A DNA stretch of 64,000 nucleotides from assembly GCA_000688615.1 (NCBI GenBank), contig JHVA01000001.1, forward strand, positions 1,550,001 through 1,614,000, written 5' to 3'. Shown here one piece after another: positions 52,557-62,375 of the stretch. The stretch's first letter is position 1, and each line of letters begins with the position of its first letter. This DNA is from Acidobacteriaceae bacterium KBS 146. Its GTDB lineage: Bacteria; Acidobacteriota; Terriglobia; Terriglobales; Acidobacteriaceae. The position numbers and the translations under genes were made by a program. A model generated the notes under the pieces. It saw only the letters and a list, made by a program, of their open reading frames with translations, made no database searches and was not told the origin of the DNA.

Positions 52557-54748
52557 GGCGAAGGTCCTATTGGATTGTGCTTCTTCTTGCCATCGCGACG
52601 CCCCTCGCCGCCGCGACGCCGAATTGCTGGGTAATGCGCAGACATGGTCAGGAGAATGAATCACGGGTCTGCTTCGAACAACTCACCCGCAACACAGATG
52701 CGGGAATGCGTGCTGAAGGTTTCTGGGGACTCGAAGAATGGGATAGTGCCAACGAACAATTCCGGATTGCAACCCGGTCGCCAAACGGCGGTGCTGAGAC
52801 CAAGGCTAGGTGGGGAATGCTCCTTCATGAGCGCTTCAATGACAAAGATGCCTCCGATCTTTTTCGTGAAGCTTTAGCCCAGGATTCCACAAACGTGGAC
52901 GCCTATCTTGGACTGGCTATCGTATCTGCCGACAATTTCAATGGGAAAGCCATGCTCTACGTCAATAAAGCTCTCGCGCTTGCCCCGAATCGAGCCGAAG
53001 TACACGAGCTTGCGGCGCGCTTTGCGCTTGAAAATGATGATCGCGATCTGGCCGCGACAGAGGCGGATAGAGCTCTGGCGCTCGAGAGCGATGCTCTGGA
53101 CGCTATCTCTGTCCGGGCCGCGATTGAGTTAATTAGCGAGCGCCAACCCGACACATGGCTGACGCGATTGCAATCCGTCAATCCCCACTACGGTAGTGGG
53201 TATGCACAGATTGCACATCATCTGGAACTTCACTATCGGCATGACGATGCGGTCGCCTACTATCGCAAAGCGATAGCAGCAGAACCCCGGCTCTGGTCTG
53301 CTCATTCAGATTTGGGGATAGGGCTTATGAGGCTCGGTCAACAGGAGGAGGCACAAAAAGAGCTGGAACTCTGCTATAGCAACGGCTACCGCGATGCAGC
53401 TACGGTCAATAGTCTCCGGTTACTGGATAGCTATAAAAACTATGTAACTATCCGTGACGCAACAACCGTTCTGAAACTCAAAAAGACAGAATCCGATCTA
53501 CTACATCCGTATTTGCAAGATGAATTGCACAGAATTATCGCGGCCTACAACAAAAAATATGCAATGCGGATCTCTGGGCCGGTGCAGGTAGAAGTCTATC
53601 CCGACCACGAGGATTTTGCGGTCAGGACAATGGGGATGCCCGGCCTTGGAGCTTTGGGCGTCACCTTTGGAAAGGTCATCGCGATGGACAGTCCATCCGC
53701 ACGGAAGCCAGGTGACTTCAACTGGGGCGCGACTCTTTGGCATGAGATGAGTCACGTGTATGTTCTCACTGCGACAAAGAATCATGTTCCCCGATGGTTC
53801 ACGGAGGGACTTGCCGTTCACGAGGAAGGTGAACGGTCCGCAGAATGGAGCAATAGAGCCACTCCAGATGTTCTTATTGCCATCCGCGAGAAAAAACTGC
53901 TCCCTATTCTAAAGCTCGACCGCGGATTCGTTTATCCTCAATACCCCTCTCAGGTTGTAGTTTCGTATTTTCAGGCGGGCAGTATTTGCGATTTCATAAA
54001 GGCCAATTGGGGCGAACCAAAGCTTCTTGAGATGGTTCACTCCTATGCAGATCTGAAGACAACTCAGGAAGCGATCAAGCAAAATCTCGGTCTCACTCCA
54101 GAGCAATTCGATGAGCAATATCTTGATTGGATCGACAAGAGATATTCTCCTCAGGCATCTCATTTTGATGAGTGGCGGGAAAAGCTGAAGCTCATCGCTG
54201 CGGCCGCGCAATCTCAACAGTGGGACATCATTATCAATGCGGGCCCTGCAGCCATCGCCCTTTATCCGGAGTACATCAGCGAAGGCAATGTTTATGGTTT
54301 TTTAGCCGAGTGTTATCGCGAGAAGAACGACGTCGCTGCAGAGATCAGAACTTTAGCCGCGTATGAACATGCGGGAGGTCAGGACCCCGCCATGCTGAAG
54401 CGCCTGGCGACATTGGAAGAACAATCCGGCAGTAAATCTGCCGCAGCCGAGACGCTTACACGCGTGCTCTATATCTATCCCGTCAACGACGCCGATCTGC
54501 ATCGCCAGCTTGGAGATTTGCTCTATGAGCAGAAATCTTATGACAAGGCTGTACTTGAGTTCGGTTCAGCGATCGCCTCACACCCCGTCGATCGGGCCGG
54601 CACGGAACTTCGTCTGGCGCAGGCGTATCTTGCTGGCGGACACAAAGATCAGGCTGAAGAAAGCGTGCTGGCTGCACTTGAGATTGCGCCTAATTATGCC
54701 CCTGCCCAGAAGCTTTTATTGGAGTTACATCAATCCCCGAACAAATAG
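52553..54748 (+). CDS. Exported TPR protein with embedded gluzincin metalloprotease domain
   Basis: 731 residues, overlapping the previous gene by 4 nt. After a signal peptide (SYWIVLLLAIATPLAAATP), TPR-like helices fill about residues 40-290 (AKWGMLLHER-type, DSTNVDAYLGLAIVSADNFN, YYRKAIAAEPRLWSAHSDLG). A peptidase MA-like domain (about 320-530) holds TLWHEMSHVYVLTA (HExxH) and PRWFTEGLAVHEEGE with the third ligand Glu, so zinc binding is intact. TPRs resume to the C-terminus (LATLEEQSGSKSAAAETLTR, VLEFGSAIASHPVDRAGTEL). It is probably periplasmic. Substrates are unknown; an envelope role is inferred from the operon. Confidence 0.85.
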   Translation: MRRRSYWIVLLLAIATPLAAATPNCWVMRRHGQENESRVCFEQLTRNTDAGMRAEGFWGLEEWDSANEQFRIATRSPNGGAETKARWGMLLHERFNDKDASDLFREALAQDSTNVDAYLGLAIVSADNFNGKAMLYVNKALALAPNRAEVHELAARFALENDDRDLAATEADRALALESDALDAISVRAAIELISERQPDTWLTRLQSVNPHYGSGYAQIAHHLELHYRHDDAVAYYRKAIAAEPRLWSAHSDLGIGLMRLGQQEEAQKELELCYSNGYRDAATVNSLRLLDSYKNYVTIRDATTVLKLKKTESDLLHPYLQDELHRIIAAYNKKYAMRISGPVQVEVYPDHEDFAVRTMGMPGLGALGVTFGKVIAMDSPSARKPGDFNWGATLWHEMSHVYVLTATKNHVPRWFTEGLAVHEEGERSAEWSNRATPDVLIAIREKKLLPILKLDRGFVYPQYPSQVVVSYFQAGSICDFIKANWGEPKLLEMVHSYADLKTTQEAIKQNLGLTPEQFDEQYLDWIDKRYSPQASHFDEWREKLKLIAAAAQSQQWDIIINAGPAAIALYPEYISEGNVYGFLAECYREKNDVAAEIRTLAAYEHAGGQDPAMLKRLATLEEQSGSKSAAAETLTRVLYIYPVNDADLHRQLGDLLYEQKSYDKAVLEFGSAIASHPVDRAGTELRLAQAYLAGGHKDQAEESVLAALEIAPNYAPAQKLLLELHQSPNK

Positions 54749-54761
54749 CGAGGATCAGCGG

Positions 54762-55790
54762 ATGGCTACTTTTACCGATCTCAGTTCAGACGCGGCTCAA
54801 CTTCAACAACGCGTAGAGCGCTTTCATACAGTGCGAGAAAAGATCCTTCAGCAGGTCCGCGAAGTCATCGTCGGCCAGGATGAAGTCCTCGACCAAATCC
54901 TGATTGCACTTTTCGTGGGTGGCCACTGTTTGATGACAGGCATGCCGGGTACAGCAAAGACACTCATGGTTCGCACGATCGCCGAGACTTTGGGTCTCGA
55001 CTTTCGACGCATCCAGTTCACGCCAGATTTGATGCCCTCCGATATTACCGGCACCGACATCATTGAAGAGGACATGGCAACCGGCCATCGCAAGTGGACG
55101 TTCGTTCACGGTCCAATTTTTGGGAATATCGTCCTTGCCGATGAGATCAACCGCACTCCACCCAAGACCCAGGCCGCGCTGCTTGAGGCAATGCAGGAGC
55201 ATTCATGCACCGTAAGAGGACATGTCTATCCATTGCCTGAACCGTTTTTCGTTCTTGCCACCCAGAACCCGATCGAATTGGAGGGCACGTATCCACTTCC
55301 TGAAGCCCAGCTCGATCGATTTCTCTTCAACACAACGCTGGACTACCTGACGTCCGATGAGGAACTGAGGGTTCTCAACCTGACAACGACTACACATAGC
55401 GCTAAGGTGGAAGCCGTAACAAATGCAGACGAACTGCTCGACTTTCAGCAGCTTGTGAGAATGGTCCCGGTAGCCGAGTCCACGGCACGTTATGTGATTC
55501 GCCTCGTTCGTGCAACGCGGCCAAAAAGCGAGAATGGCCCGGAGTTCATAAAAAAATATGTGAACTACGGCGCGAGTGTGCGCGCGGCACAGTTCATTGT
55601 TCTGGCCGCAAAGGCTCGGGCTCTTTCCAAGGGGAGATATCACGTAACTTACGAGGACGTCGTCTCTCTGGCTATTCCAGTACTGCGTCATCGTATCTTG
55701 TTGAATTTTCATGCAGAGTCCGAACGCATCGATGCAGACGAGATCCTAAAGCGCTTACTGAATCATCTTCCCCCGCCAAAGGAGACCTGA
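54762..55790 (+). CDS. MoxR family AAA+ ATPase
   Basis: 342 residues from ATG 54762 (GAGGA upstream). Motifs are EVIVGQDEVLDQILIALF, the Walker A region LMTGMPGTAKTLMVRT, FTPDLMPSDITGTDI, Walker B region GNIVLADEINRTPPKTQAAL, EAMQEHSCTVRGHVYPLPEP, sensor 1 FFVLATQNPIELEGTYPLPE, arginine-finger AQLDRFLF and the C-terminal lid GASVRAAQFIVLAAKARALS. MoxR ATPases remodel or activate vWA proteins and partners. Three vWA-domain proteins are encoded in the same operon, the next starting within the stop codon. Confidence 0.96.
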   Translation: MATFTDLSSDAAQLQQRVERFHTVREKILQQVREVIVGQDEVLDQILIALFVGGHCLMTGMPGTAKTLMVRTIAETLGLDFRRIQFTPDLMPSDITGTDIIEEDMATGHRKWTFVHGPIFGNIVLADEINRTPPKTQAALLEAMQEHSCTVRGHVYPLPEPFFVLATQNPIELEGTYPLPEAQLDRFLFNTTLDYLTSDEELRVLNLTTTTHSAKVEAVTNADELLDFQQLVRMVPVAESTARYVIRLVRATRPKSENGPEFIKKYVNYGASVRAAQFIVLAAKARALSKGRYHVTYEDVVSLAIPVLRHRILLNFHAESERIDADEILKRLLNHLPPPKET

Positions 55791-56677
55791 TGCAGCGGTT
55801 CCTCAGTCCCGAAGTACTGGCAAGCATCTCTTCCCTGGATCTTGTCGCCAAAACCGTTGTGGATGGATTTATTGCGGGGATGCATCGATCTCCCGACTTC
55901 GGTTTCAGCCAGGAATTTGCGGAGTACCGTGCCTATACACAAGGAGAGGATCTTCGCCATGTTGACTGGAATCTCTTTGCAAGAACAGAGCGCTGCTATC
56001 TGAAGCGCTACAAGGGCGAGACGAATAGTCAGCTTATGATTCTCCTCGATGCCAGCAATTCAATGCAATACAGTTCCCGACGCACGTCAAAGGCAGATTA
56101 CGCCCGCTATCTTGCAGCATCCCTTTTTTATCTGGCAATTGGAAATCAGCGAGATGCAGCGGGCCTCATCGTATTCGACGAAGAGGTTCGTAACTATATC
56201 CAACCCTCGACTCGACAAGGTCAACTCGTGCGGCTGCTTGCCGCGCTCGACACGGCAGAACCACGTGCACAGACCAATTTTTCAAAACCACTTACACACT
56301 TTCACTCCATGTCGCGTCGACGTGGCATCGCCATCGTGATCTCCGATTTCTACGAAAGGCCCGAAACAATCGCGCACTCATTTGAGTCCCTCAGATTCAA
56401 AGGTAACGACGTTGTCCTGTTCCACGTGCTTGACCCTCAGGAGATAAAACCAGAACTGAAACATCCGGCAATACTGGTCGACATGGAATCTGGTCAGAAA
56501 ATTGAAGTTACTCCCGAGTACGTCAACACAACATACCGCACCAAAATACAAGACCACATCACGGAACTTCGAACGCGGGCACAAGCTGCCGGGCTGGAAT
56601 ATCAACTTATCCATACTGATCAGCCGCTTGATTCCGTGTTGCATGAATATCTTTCACTCCGAAAGGCGAACCTCTAA
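55790..56677 (+). CDS. DUF58 vWA-type protein
   Basis: 295 residues, start overlapping the moxR stop by one base. The DUF58 core GMHRSPDFGFSQEFAEYRAY and YTQGEDLRHVDWNLFARTER precedes a vWA domain with the MIDAS motif LMILLDASNSMQYSS and TNFSKPLTHF / VISDFYERPE. No transmembrane helix is visible, so it is cytosolic, where it can meet MoxR. It matches the MoxR-DUF58 pair found in nearly all Bat-like loci. Confidence 0.94.
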   Translation: MQRFLSPEVLASISSLDLVAKTVVDGFIAGMHRSPDFGFSQEFAEYRAYTQGEDLRHVDWNLFARTERCYLKRYKGETNSQLMILLDASNSMQYSSRRTSKADYARYLAASLFYLAIGNQRDAAGLIVFDEEVRNYIQPSTRQGQLVRLLAALDTAEPRAQTNFSKPLTHFHSMSRRRGIAIVISDFYERPETIAHSFESLRFKGNDVVLFHVLDPQEIKPELKHPAILVDMESGQKIEVTPEYVNTTYRTKIQDHITELRTRAQAAGLEYQLIHTDQPLDSVLHEYLSLRKANL

Positions 56678-58725
56678 TGGGTTTCCTATCGCCATGGTTC
56701 CTTGTTGGATTGTTTGGGGTCGGAGTTCCGGTCTTTATACATTTGCTTCGTAAACACGTAACAATTCCTCACCCAGTTAGCTCGCTAATGTTTTTTGAGC
56801 GCGGGATACAGAGCTCAACGCGGCACAGGCGTCTGCGTTATCTTCTTCTCTTTACCTTGCGGCTGTTATTGGTAACCCTGATCGTTCTTGCGTTTGCAAA
56901 CCCTTTCCTCCGCCGACCTGTCAATGCGAACCAGATCCTTTTGGTGATTGCCCTCGACAGTTCTTTTAGCATGCGCGCAGAAAATCGATTCGCCGAGGCA
57001 AAGCGGCAAGCTCTCCAACTGCTCTCTTCCAAGCCTCGCTCTCGGCGTGCACAAATCGTGTCTTTGGGTGGACATATCCAACTGTTGACAGAAGCGACTG
57101 CGGATCCGAATCAGCTTAGAGCTGCCCTCGACGGTATTACGTCCGGAGATGGCCACGCGAACTTTTCGGATCTAGCGCGTTCCATTCGCACCCTGAGCGA
57201 ATCCAGATCAGAACCGATCGAAATTCATCTCTTTAGTGACATGCAACGCACAGCCATGCCGGGGAATTTTACGGAAGTCGCTTTGCCAGCGCCGGTAAAC
57301 CTGATCCTCCACGACATCTCCAAAAAACGTGCCGTTGCAAATTGGGCGATCGAAAGCGTTAGCGCGCCCAGGGACGTCACAGATCCCAAAGATCCCGCAC
57401 AATCAAAGGTTAAGGCAGTTGTCGCAGGCTTCGCCACTACCGAGACCGAGAAAACGATCTCTCTGATTGTGAGCGGCAAACAGGTCGCAGCCCGAACGAT
57501 CAAGGTTCCGCCGAACGGTCGCACAGTTGTTGAGTTTGCCCCGCACGAGTTGAATTATGGGTTCAACCGCTGTGAGATCCAAATCGAGCAGAATGACCCT
57601 CTTCCCGAAGATAACGTTGCCCGATTCGTTATTCGGCGGGTCGATCCACAGCGCGTTCTGTTCATTCACAATGCATCCGACCAGCGGTCGCCGACCTATT
57701 TTGGAACAGCATTGAATGCAGCGACTCACGGAGCCTTCATCCTGCAACCTATGGTGGCCGAACAAGCGACAAATATCGACCCAGCCAGATTCGCATTTAC
57801 TGTGTTGTCCGATGCGACTGCTCTTCCCACAATCTTCGAACATGCGTTGGAGCAGTATGTCATGAACGGCGGAAGTGTCCTCATCTCCCTCGGACTCGAT
57901 GCGGAGCGACAATCTCACATACCCCTCTGGCAAGGCTCTTTACAGCGACCTCATAACTTTGGAGTTTCCAATGCAGCGACGATCGGCCAAGTCGATTTTA
58001 CGTTCCCTGCTCTCGAACAAAATCATCCTTCACGTGACAATGGGGGCTGGGGAACGACGAAAGTGATATATGCGGCCTCTGTAGAAGCCTCTGGCGCGCG
58101 TGTTGCCGCCAAGCTAAACGACGGCACTCCGCTACTGCTCGAAAAACAGATCGGAGAAGGACACGTGCTTCTCTTTACCTCTGGTCTCGATAACTTTACG
58201 AATGACCTGCCCTTGTCTCCTGTCTTCGTTGTCTTCGTTGATAAGACGGCACGATATCTCTCAGGCAATGAACATGTCCAGGGATCTCAGGTTGTCGATT
58301 CTTTCGTCCAGCTTCGTTCCTCCACTGAAGGTCTTAAAGAGAATCCTAAAAAGGCCAACGCAGTTGAGGTCCTTGATCCAGACGGACACCGGCCGCTTTC
58401 CTTGTCCGACGCGCGAAGCTCGCAGACGTTTCGGTTAGCACGCACAGGCTTCTACCAAATTCATTTCGCCAACGGAAGGGAGGCTGTGATCGGGGTCAAC
58501 CCCGACCCGAAAGAATCCGACCTCACTCCGATCTCTCCAGAGATGCAGAGCTTATGGATGGCAGGAAACAAGGATCAACGCAAAGTTGCAGAACACGTTA
58601 CCGCGGACAAAAAGTATCGGACTCTAAGTCTCTGGTGGTACGCTATGTTACTTGCATTCGTGGTGGCTGTGGCTGAGAGGATTCTCTCAAGCCGCCATCT
58701 CGAGACGCAGCGGGAGGCAATATGA
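56677..58725 (+). CDS. BatA-like membrane vWA protein
   Basis: 682 residues, overlapping DUF58 by one base. The BatA N-terminal helix region (FLSPWFLVGLFGVGVPVFIH, RYLLLFTLRLLLVTLIVLAF) is followed by a vWA domain (about residues 80-230, LLVIALDSSFSMRAENRF, IHLFSDMQRTA). An Ig-like segment (240-320) and a GATase1-like domain (about 330-520, LEQYVMNGGSVLISLGLD, GEGHVLLFTSGLDNFTNDL) come next, with a C-terminal helix (LSLWWYAMLLAFVVAVAERI). It is the second large membrane vWA protein of the operon and shares its layout with the gene at 49321. Confidence 0.9.
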   Translation: MGFLSPWFLVGLFGVGVPVFIHLLRKHVTIPHPVSSLMFFERGIQSSTRHRRLRYLLLFTLRLLLVTLIVLAFANPFLRRPVNANQILLVIALDSSFSMRAENRFAEAKRQALQLLSSKPRSRRAQIVSLGGHIQLLTEATADPNQLRAALDGITSGDGHANFSDLARSIRTLSESRSEPIEIHLFSDMQRTAMPGNFTEVALPAPVNLILHDISKKRAVANWAIESVSAPRDVTDPKDPAQSKVKAVVAGFATTETEKTISLIVSGKQVAARTIKVPPNGRTVVEFAPHELNYGFNRCEIQIEQNDPLPEDNVARFVIRRVDPQRVLFIHNASDQRSPTYFGTALNAATHGAFILQPMVAEQATNIDPARFAFTVLSDATALPTIFEHALEQYVMNGGSVLISLGLDAERQSHIPLWQGSLQRPHNFGVSNAATIGQVDFTFPALEQNHPSRDNGGWGTTKVIYAASVEASGARVAAKLNDGTPLLLEKQIGEGHVLLFTSGLDNFTNDLPLSPVFVVFVDKTARYLSGNEHVQGSQVVDSFVQLRSSTEGLKENPKKANAVEVLDPDGHRPLSLSDARSSQTFRLARTGFYQIHFANGREAVIGVNPDPKESDLTPISPEMQSLWMAGNKDQRKVAEHVTADKKYRTLSLWWYAMLLAFVVAVAERILSSRHLETQREAI

Positions 58726-61700
58726 GCAAGCAAAACGAGCTCAACTCCTACATCGGGCGTGTAATCGACAGACTGCGATTGCGGGCCTGGATCCTTGGGT
58801 GTACGGTACTAGCTTCTACCGCTTTACTGACAACGGTTACGCTGGTCCTCGCATTGAATCATTACGCATTTCCAGCCACCGGAGTAAAGGGTGGTCGACT
58901 TGCCCTTGCGCTTACCCTCATTCTCGTTATCGCATTTTTTATTGTTCTGCCATTATTCCGTGTCAGCGCAGGTCGTGCTGTACATAAAGCTGAAGCTACT
59001 CACCCAAATCTAGGACAGCGGCTCACAACCTTTCACGAACAGCAACATACTGAAAATGATGTATTTCTCGAGCTACTCGCTGCAGACACGCTGGCTCTCA
59101 CAGAAGAGGCACCCCCTACTTCTATCGCTCCCGGGAACAGGCTGTTCGCTATTTTAGGAATAGGGTTGGGGTGTCTTTGCACTTTAATTTGGCTCATAGC
59201 TGCCAAGCCCGGTTTTGTAGGATATGGCGCGGCACTGTTGTGGACCGGCGAGCAGAAGAATGCTGCCCCGCTTTATAGCATCAACATCGCTCCTGGGGAT
59301 GCTACAGTCCGACGCAACGGCGATCAGCTTATAACCGCGAATGTTGTTGGGCTGCGGCCAGAAAAGGTTCAAATCTTTGCTCGCTATCAGAACGCTAAAA
59401 ACTGGGAGCTCGCAAGCATGCATCCGCAGCCAAATCTGGGCGGAGCAATGAGCTATCAGTTTGTGCTTGCCGGCCTCCCGGAAAGTGTAGAGTACTATGT
59501 CACCGCAGGGCCTCTGACATCGCCACATTACAACGTCCGTGTCGTCGATCTGCCCTCAGTAAGAAAAATAAAAGTCATCTACCAATATCCCAAATGGACA
59601 GGAGAGAAACCTGCGGCCCAAGAGCAGACGGGCGATCTGCGCGCGATCGAAGGAACTGACGCACAGATTGAGGTCGAGATGGATAAGCCCTTGAAAGACG
59701 GGAGACTTACTCTCGATGACAGCAAAACAATCAAGCTATCTGAAGAAAATGCGAATACGTACACCGGTACCATTCATATGACGAAGGATGGGGCATACCA
59801 TATCGCCGCGGTTGATCGGGGTCAGCCTGTTCGCCTCTCGGAAGACTATTTCATTGCAACAGATAAAGCGGAGCCACCCCAGGTCAGTATCACTCGTCCT
59901 AGCGGGGACTATCGTGCCTCTCCGATAGAAGAGGTCGCGATAGGCGTTCAAGGATCTGATCGATTTGGCCTTCGTGATTTACACCTTCACTATTCCGTCA
60001 ATGGCGGATCTGACCACGACGTGGATATGTTGAAAAATCGTGGCGCGAAGGATCTCAGCGGCACGCACACTCTACCGCTCGAGGATTACAAGCTGGTGCC
60101 AGGAGATCTCGTAGCCCTCTATGCCACAGCTAAAGACGGCCACTCTGAGACCCGAACCAACATTAGTTTTATACAGATTGATCCTTTTGAACGAGAGTTT
60201 TCGCAATCGCAACAAAGTGGGGCCGGGGGAGGTGGAGGATCTAACCAAAATAACCAGACTGATATGTCCAAACGAGAGAAGGAACTGATTGCGGCTACAT
60301 GGAAACAACAGAATGATAAGGCCTCAGGAGCCAAAGAAGCTGCAGCCATGGGGCAGTTCCTGTCTGATGCTCAGAATAAACTTCGTGATCAGGTGATGGC
60401 TCTCTCTACTCGAATGCAGAGTCGAGATCTGTCGGAGGCAAATGACGAATTCAACAGCTTCGCGAAAGACATGCAGCAGGCTGCAACCGCGATGTCCCCA
60501 TCGGCTGAAAAATTGAAGGGTATGCAATGGAAAGATGCTTTGCCTTCAGAGCAAAAAGCTCTTCAAGCATTGTTGCGAGCTGAAGCTACATTTCGTCAAA
60601 TCCAGGTGGCCTTCGGTCAGCAGGGTGGGGGGGGAGGCGGCGGAGCAAACTCGGCTGGCCGAGATCTTGCAAGTTTGTTCGACCTCGAATTAGATACGGA
60701 GAAGAACCAATACGAGACTGCGAAGAATACGTCTCCTGCCGAGAAGCAGCAAAAGGAAATTGACGATCTGCTCGCCAAACTCGACGCATTGGCCAACAGG
60801 CAAGAAGAGCTCAACCGGCAACAAAAGAATCCGCAGCAAGGCTTTCAAGAGCGATGGCAACAGGAGATGTTGCGGCGCGAGGCTGAACAACTTCAGCGGG
60901 AAATGGAACAGCTTGCACAGAACAATCAGCAAAACAGTGGTTCACCCCAGAACGGTCAGCAGAGTAGTTTTCCTCAATCAGGATCGCAGCAACAACAAAG
61001 CTCGTCTGCAAATACCTCAGGTTCCGGTCAAAACAGCGGGAGTCCTCAAGATCAGCGCATTCAGCAAGCCCTAAGCCGTCTTCGCCAGGCGAACGACGCG
61101 ATGAAACGAAATGGAACTCGAGAGCAGAGTTCTGAGAATGCGCGCCAAGCGGCTGAGAGGCTGCAGGAAGCGAAGAATTTATTAAGTGCTAGCCAGCAAC
61201 AACTTGCTACGGGAAAACTAGGATCGTTATCGCAAGAAGCTAATCGCATCATGCAGCAAGAACGCGCTCAAAATCAACGAATCGATCATTTTGGGAATCA
61301 ACCTGACACCGACCAGAATCGCGAAAACATTGAGACACGCCTGCGAGAGAGGAACCAGTTGGCGGCTGAGAGGCAGCAGCTCTCGAATGATCTTTCCAAG
61401 CTAGAAAAAGACATACGCGACTCAGCGCGCAGAATGGCACCCAACCAGCCGAAAACGGCACAGAAGTTGCGCCAGGCTCTAACCGGCATGGATGAGTCCG
61501 ATCTTGGTAATCATATGCAACGAACTGCTGATTGGCTGAGGCGAGGTGTTAATCCAAATTCCGGTGGCACGGAATCTGAGATTGCCCACGGGCTGCAAAA
61601 GCTGAGCCAGCAACTTCGAGAAGCACAAGATAGTATGCGACGGGAGCAGCCAGGGCAGCAAACAAACTCCAGTTCGATCAATCAGACCGCGGCACTCGAG

Positions 61701-62375
61701 CAACTTCGCCGTATGCGGAATCAAATTGAGGCGATGGACGGATCTGGAAATAAAGATCTAAAGCGACAGTCCAGCGCCCCCACCTTTAATGCCGCTGATA
61801 CACATCATGAAGGAACATCAGAGGGTGGCAGAGGACAGAATCAGCAGAATCCTGGTCGCGGTGCACAGAATGCTCCTTATCCTGGACAGCAGTTAGAAAG
61901 CAATCGGCTGCAAAGAGGCACTAACAATGGCGAGATACGGGCAGGGGGTAGCCGCAACGATGGCGTTGCATGGGGGAATATCAACACTGGCAATAATACT
62001 TATGCCTCCGGAGCGATGAGGCCGGTGCCAACCGATGCATCAGGAAATCCCCAAGATGCCGAACAGAATTATCGCCAACAGCTACGGGAGGTTGGCCAAC
62101 TAGGACACATCGTGCAAGGAGATCCTAATCTGTCCAAGGAGATCCAAGATCTTACGCGGCGCATGCAGCAACTCGATCCGAAAAGATTCCCCGGAAATCC
62201 GGATCTGGTTGATCAGATGCATCATGAAGTTCTCAGTTCGATTGATCGCATTGAACTTCAGTTAGCAAACCAAGGATCAGAAGCGGAAGCGAGAACAGGA
62301 AAATCTTCCGTCATTCCAGATGGCTATCAGGATTCCGTTGCCGATTACTATCGCCGGCTAAGTAAATCGCACTAG
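58722..62375 (+). CDS. DUF4175 family membrane protein with long Gln-rich coiled-coil region
   Basis: 1,217 residues, coupled by ATGA. Two N-terminal helices (ILGCTVLASTALLTTVTLVL, GRLALALTLILVIAFFIVLP) and a third near residue 145 (RLFAILGIGLGCLCTLIWLI) precede Ig-like domains to about residue 490. A glycine spacer (GAGGGGGSNQNN) and long helical, Gln/Asn/Arg/Ala-rich stretches follow: AKLDALANRQEELNRQQKNP, MLRREAEQLQREMEQLAQNN, RLREANDAM-type and QTAALEQLRRMRNQIEAMDG. DUF4175 proteins accompany MoxR/vWA loci in alpha-proteobacteria and acidobacteria. The C-terminal 90 residues (LGHIVQGDPNLSKEIQDLTR) regain a conserved, ordered character. Confidence 0.87.
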   Translation: MSKQNELNSYIGRVIDRLRLRAWILGCTVLASTALLTTVTLVLALNHYAFPATGVKGGRLALALTLILVIAFFIVLPLFRVSAGRAVHKAEATHPNLGQRLTTFHEQQHTENDVFLELLAADTLALTEEAPPTSIAPGNRLFAILGIGLGCLCTLIWLIAAKPGFVGYGAALLWTGEQKNAAPLYSINIAPGDATVRRNGDQLITANVVGLRPEKVQIFARYQNAKNWELASMHPQPNLGGAMSYQFVLAGLPESVEYYVTAGPLTSPHYNVRVVDLPSVRKIKVIYQYPKWTGEKPAAQEQTGDLRAIEGTDAQIEVEMDKPLKDGRLTLDDSKTIKLSEENANTYTGTIHMTKDGAYHIAAVDRGQPVRLSEDYFIATDKAEPPQVSITRPSGDYRASPIEEVAIGVQGSDRFGLRDLHLHYSVNGGSDHDVDMLKNRGAKDLSGTHTLPLEDYKLVPGDLVALYATAKDGHSETRTNISFIQIDPFEREFSQSQQSGAGGGGGSNQNNQTDMSKREKELIAATWKQQNDKASGAKEAAAMGQFLSDAQNKLRDQVMALSTRMQSRDLSEANDEFNSFAKDMQQAATAMSPSAEKLKGMQWKDALPSEQKALQALLRAEATFRQIQVAFGQQGGGGGGGANSAGRDLASLFDLELDTEKNQYETAKNTSPAEKQQKEIDDLLAKLDALANRQEELNRQQKNPQQGFQERWQQEMLRREAEQLQREMEQLAQNNQQNSGSPQNGQQSSFPQSGSQQQQSSSANTSGSGQNSGSPQDQRIQQALSRLRQANDAMKRNGTREQSSENARQAAERLQEAKNLLSASQQQLATGKLGSLSQEANRIMQQERAQNQRIDHFGNQPDTDQNRENIETRLRERNQLAAERQQLSNDLSKLEKDIRDSARRMAPNQPKTAQKLRQALTGMDESDLGNHMQRTADWLRRGVNPNSGGTESEIAHGLQKLSQQLREAQDSMRREQPGQQTNSSSINQTAALEQLRRMRNQIEAMDGSGNKDLKRQSSAPTFNAADTHHEGTSEGGRGQNQQNPGRGAQNAPYPGQQLESNRLQRGTNNGEIRAGGSRNDGVAWGNINTGNNTYASGAMRPVPTDASGNPQDAEQNYRQQLREVGQLGHIVQGDPNLSKEIQDLTRRMQQLDPKRFPGNPDLVDQMHHEVLSSIDRIELQLANQGSEAEARTGKSSVIPDGYQDSVADYYRRLSKSH

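Noticed and set aside
60220-61900. Gln-codon repeats in the DUF4175 gene as a possible tandem repeat or CRISPR
   Set aside because: Spacing and sequence are irregular, there are no constant repeats with unique spacers, and the frame is open throughout; it is a low-complexity protein region.
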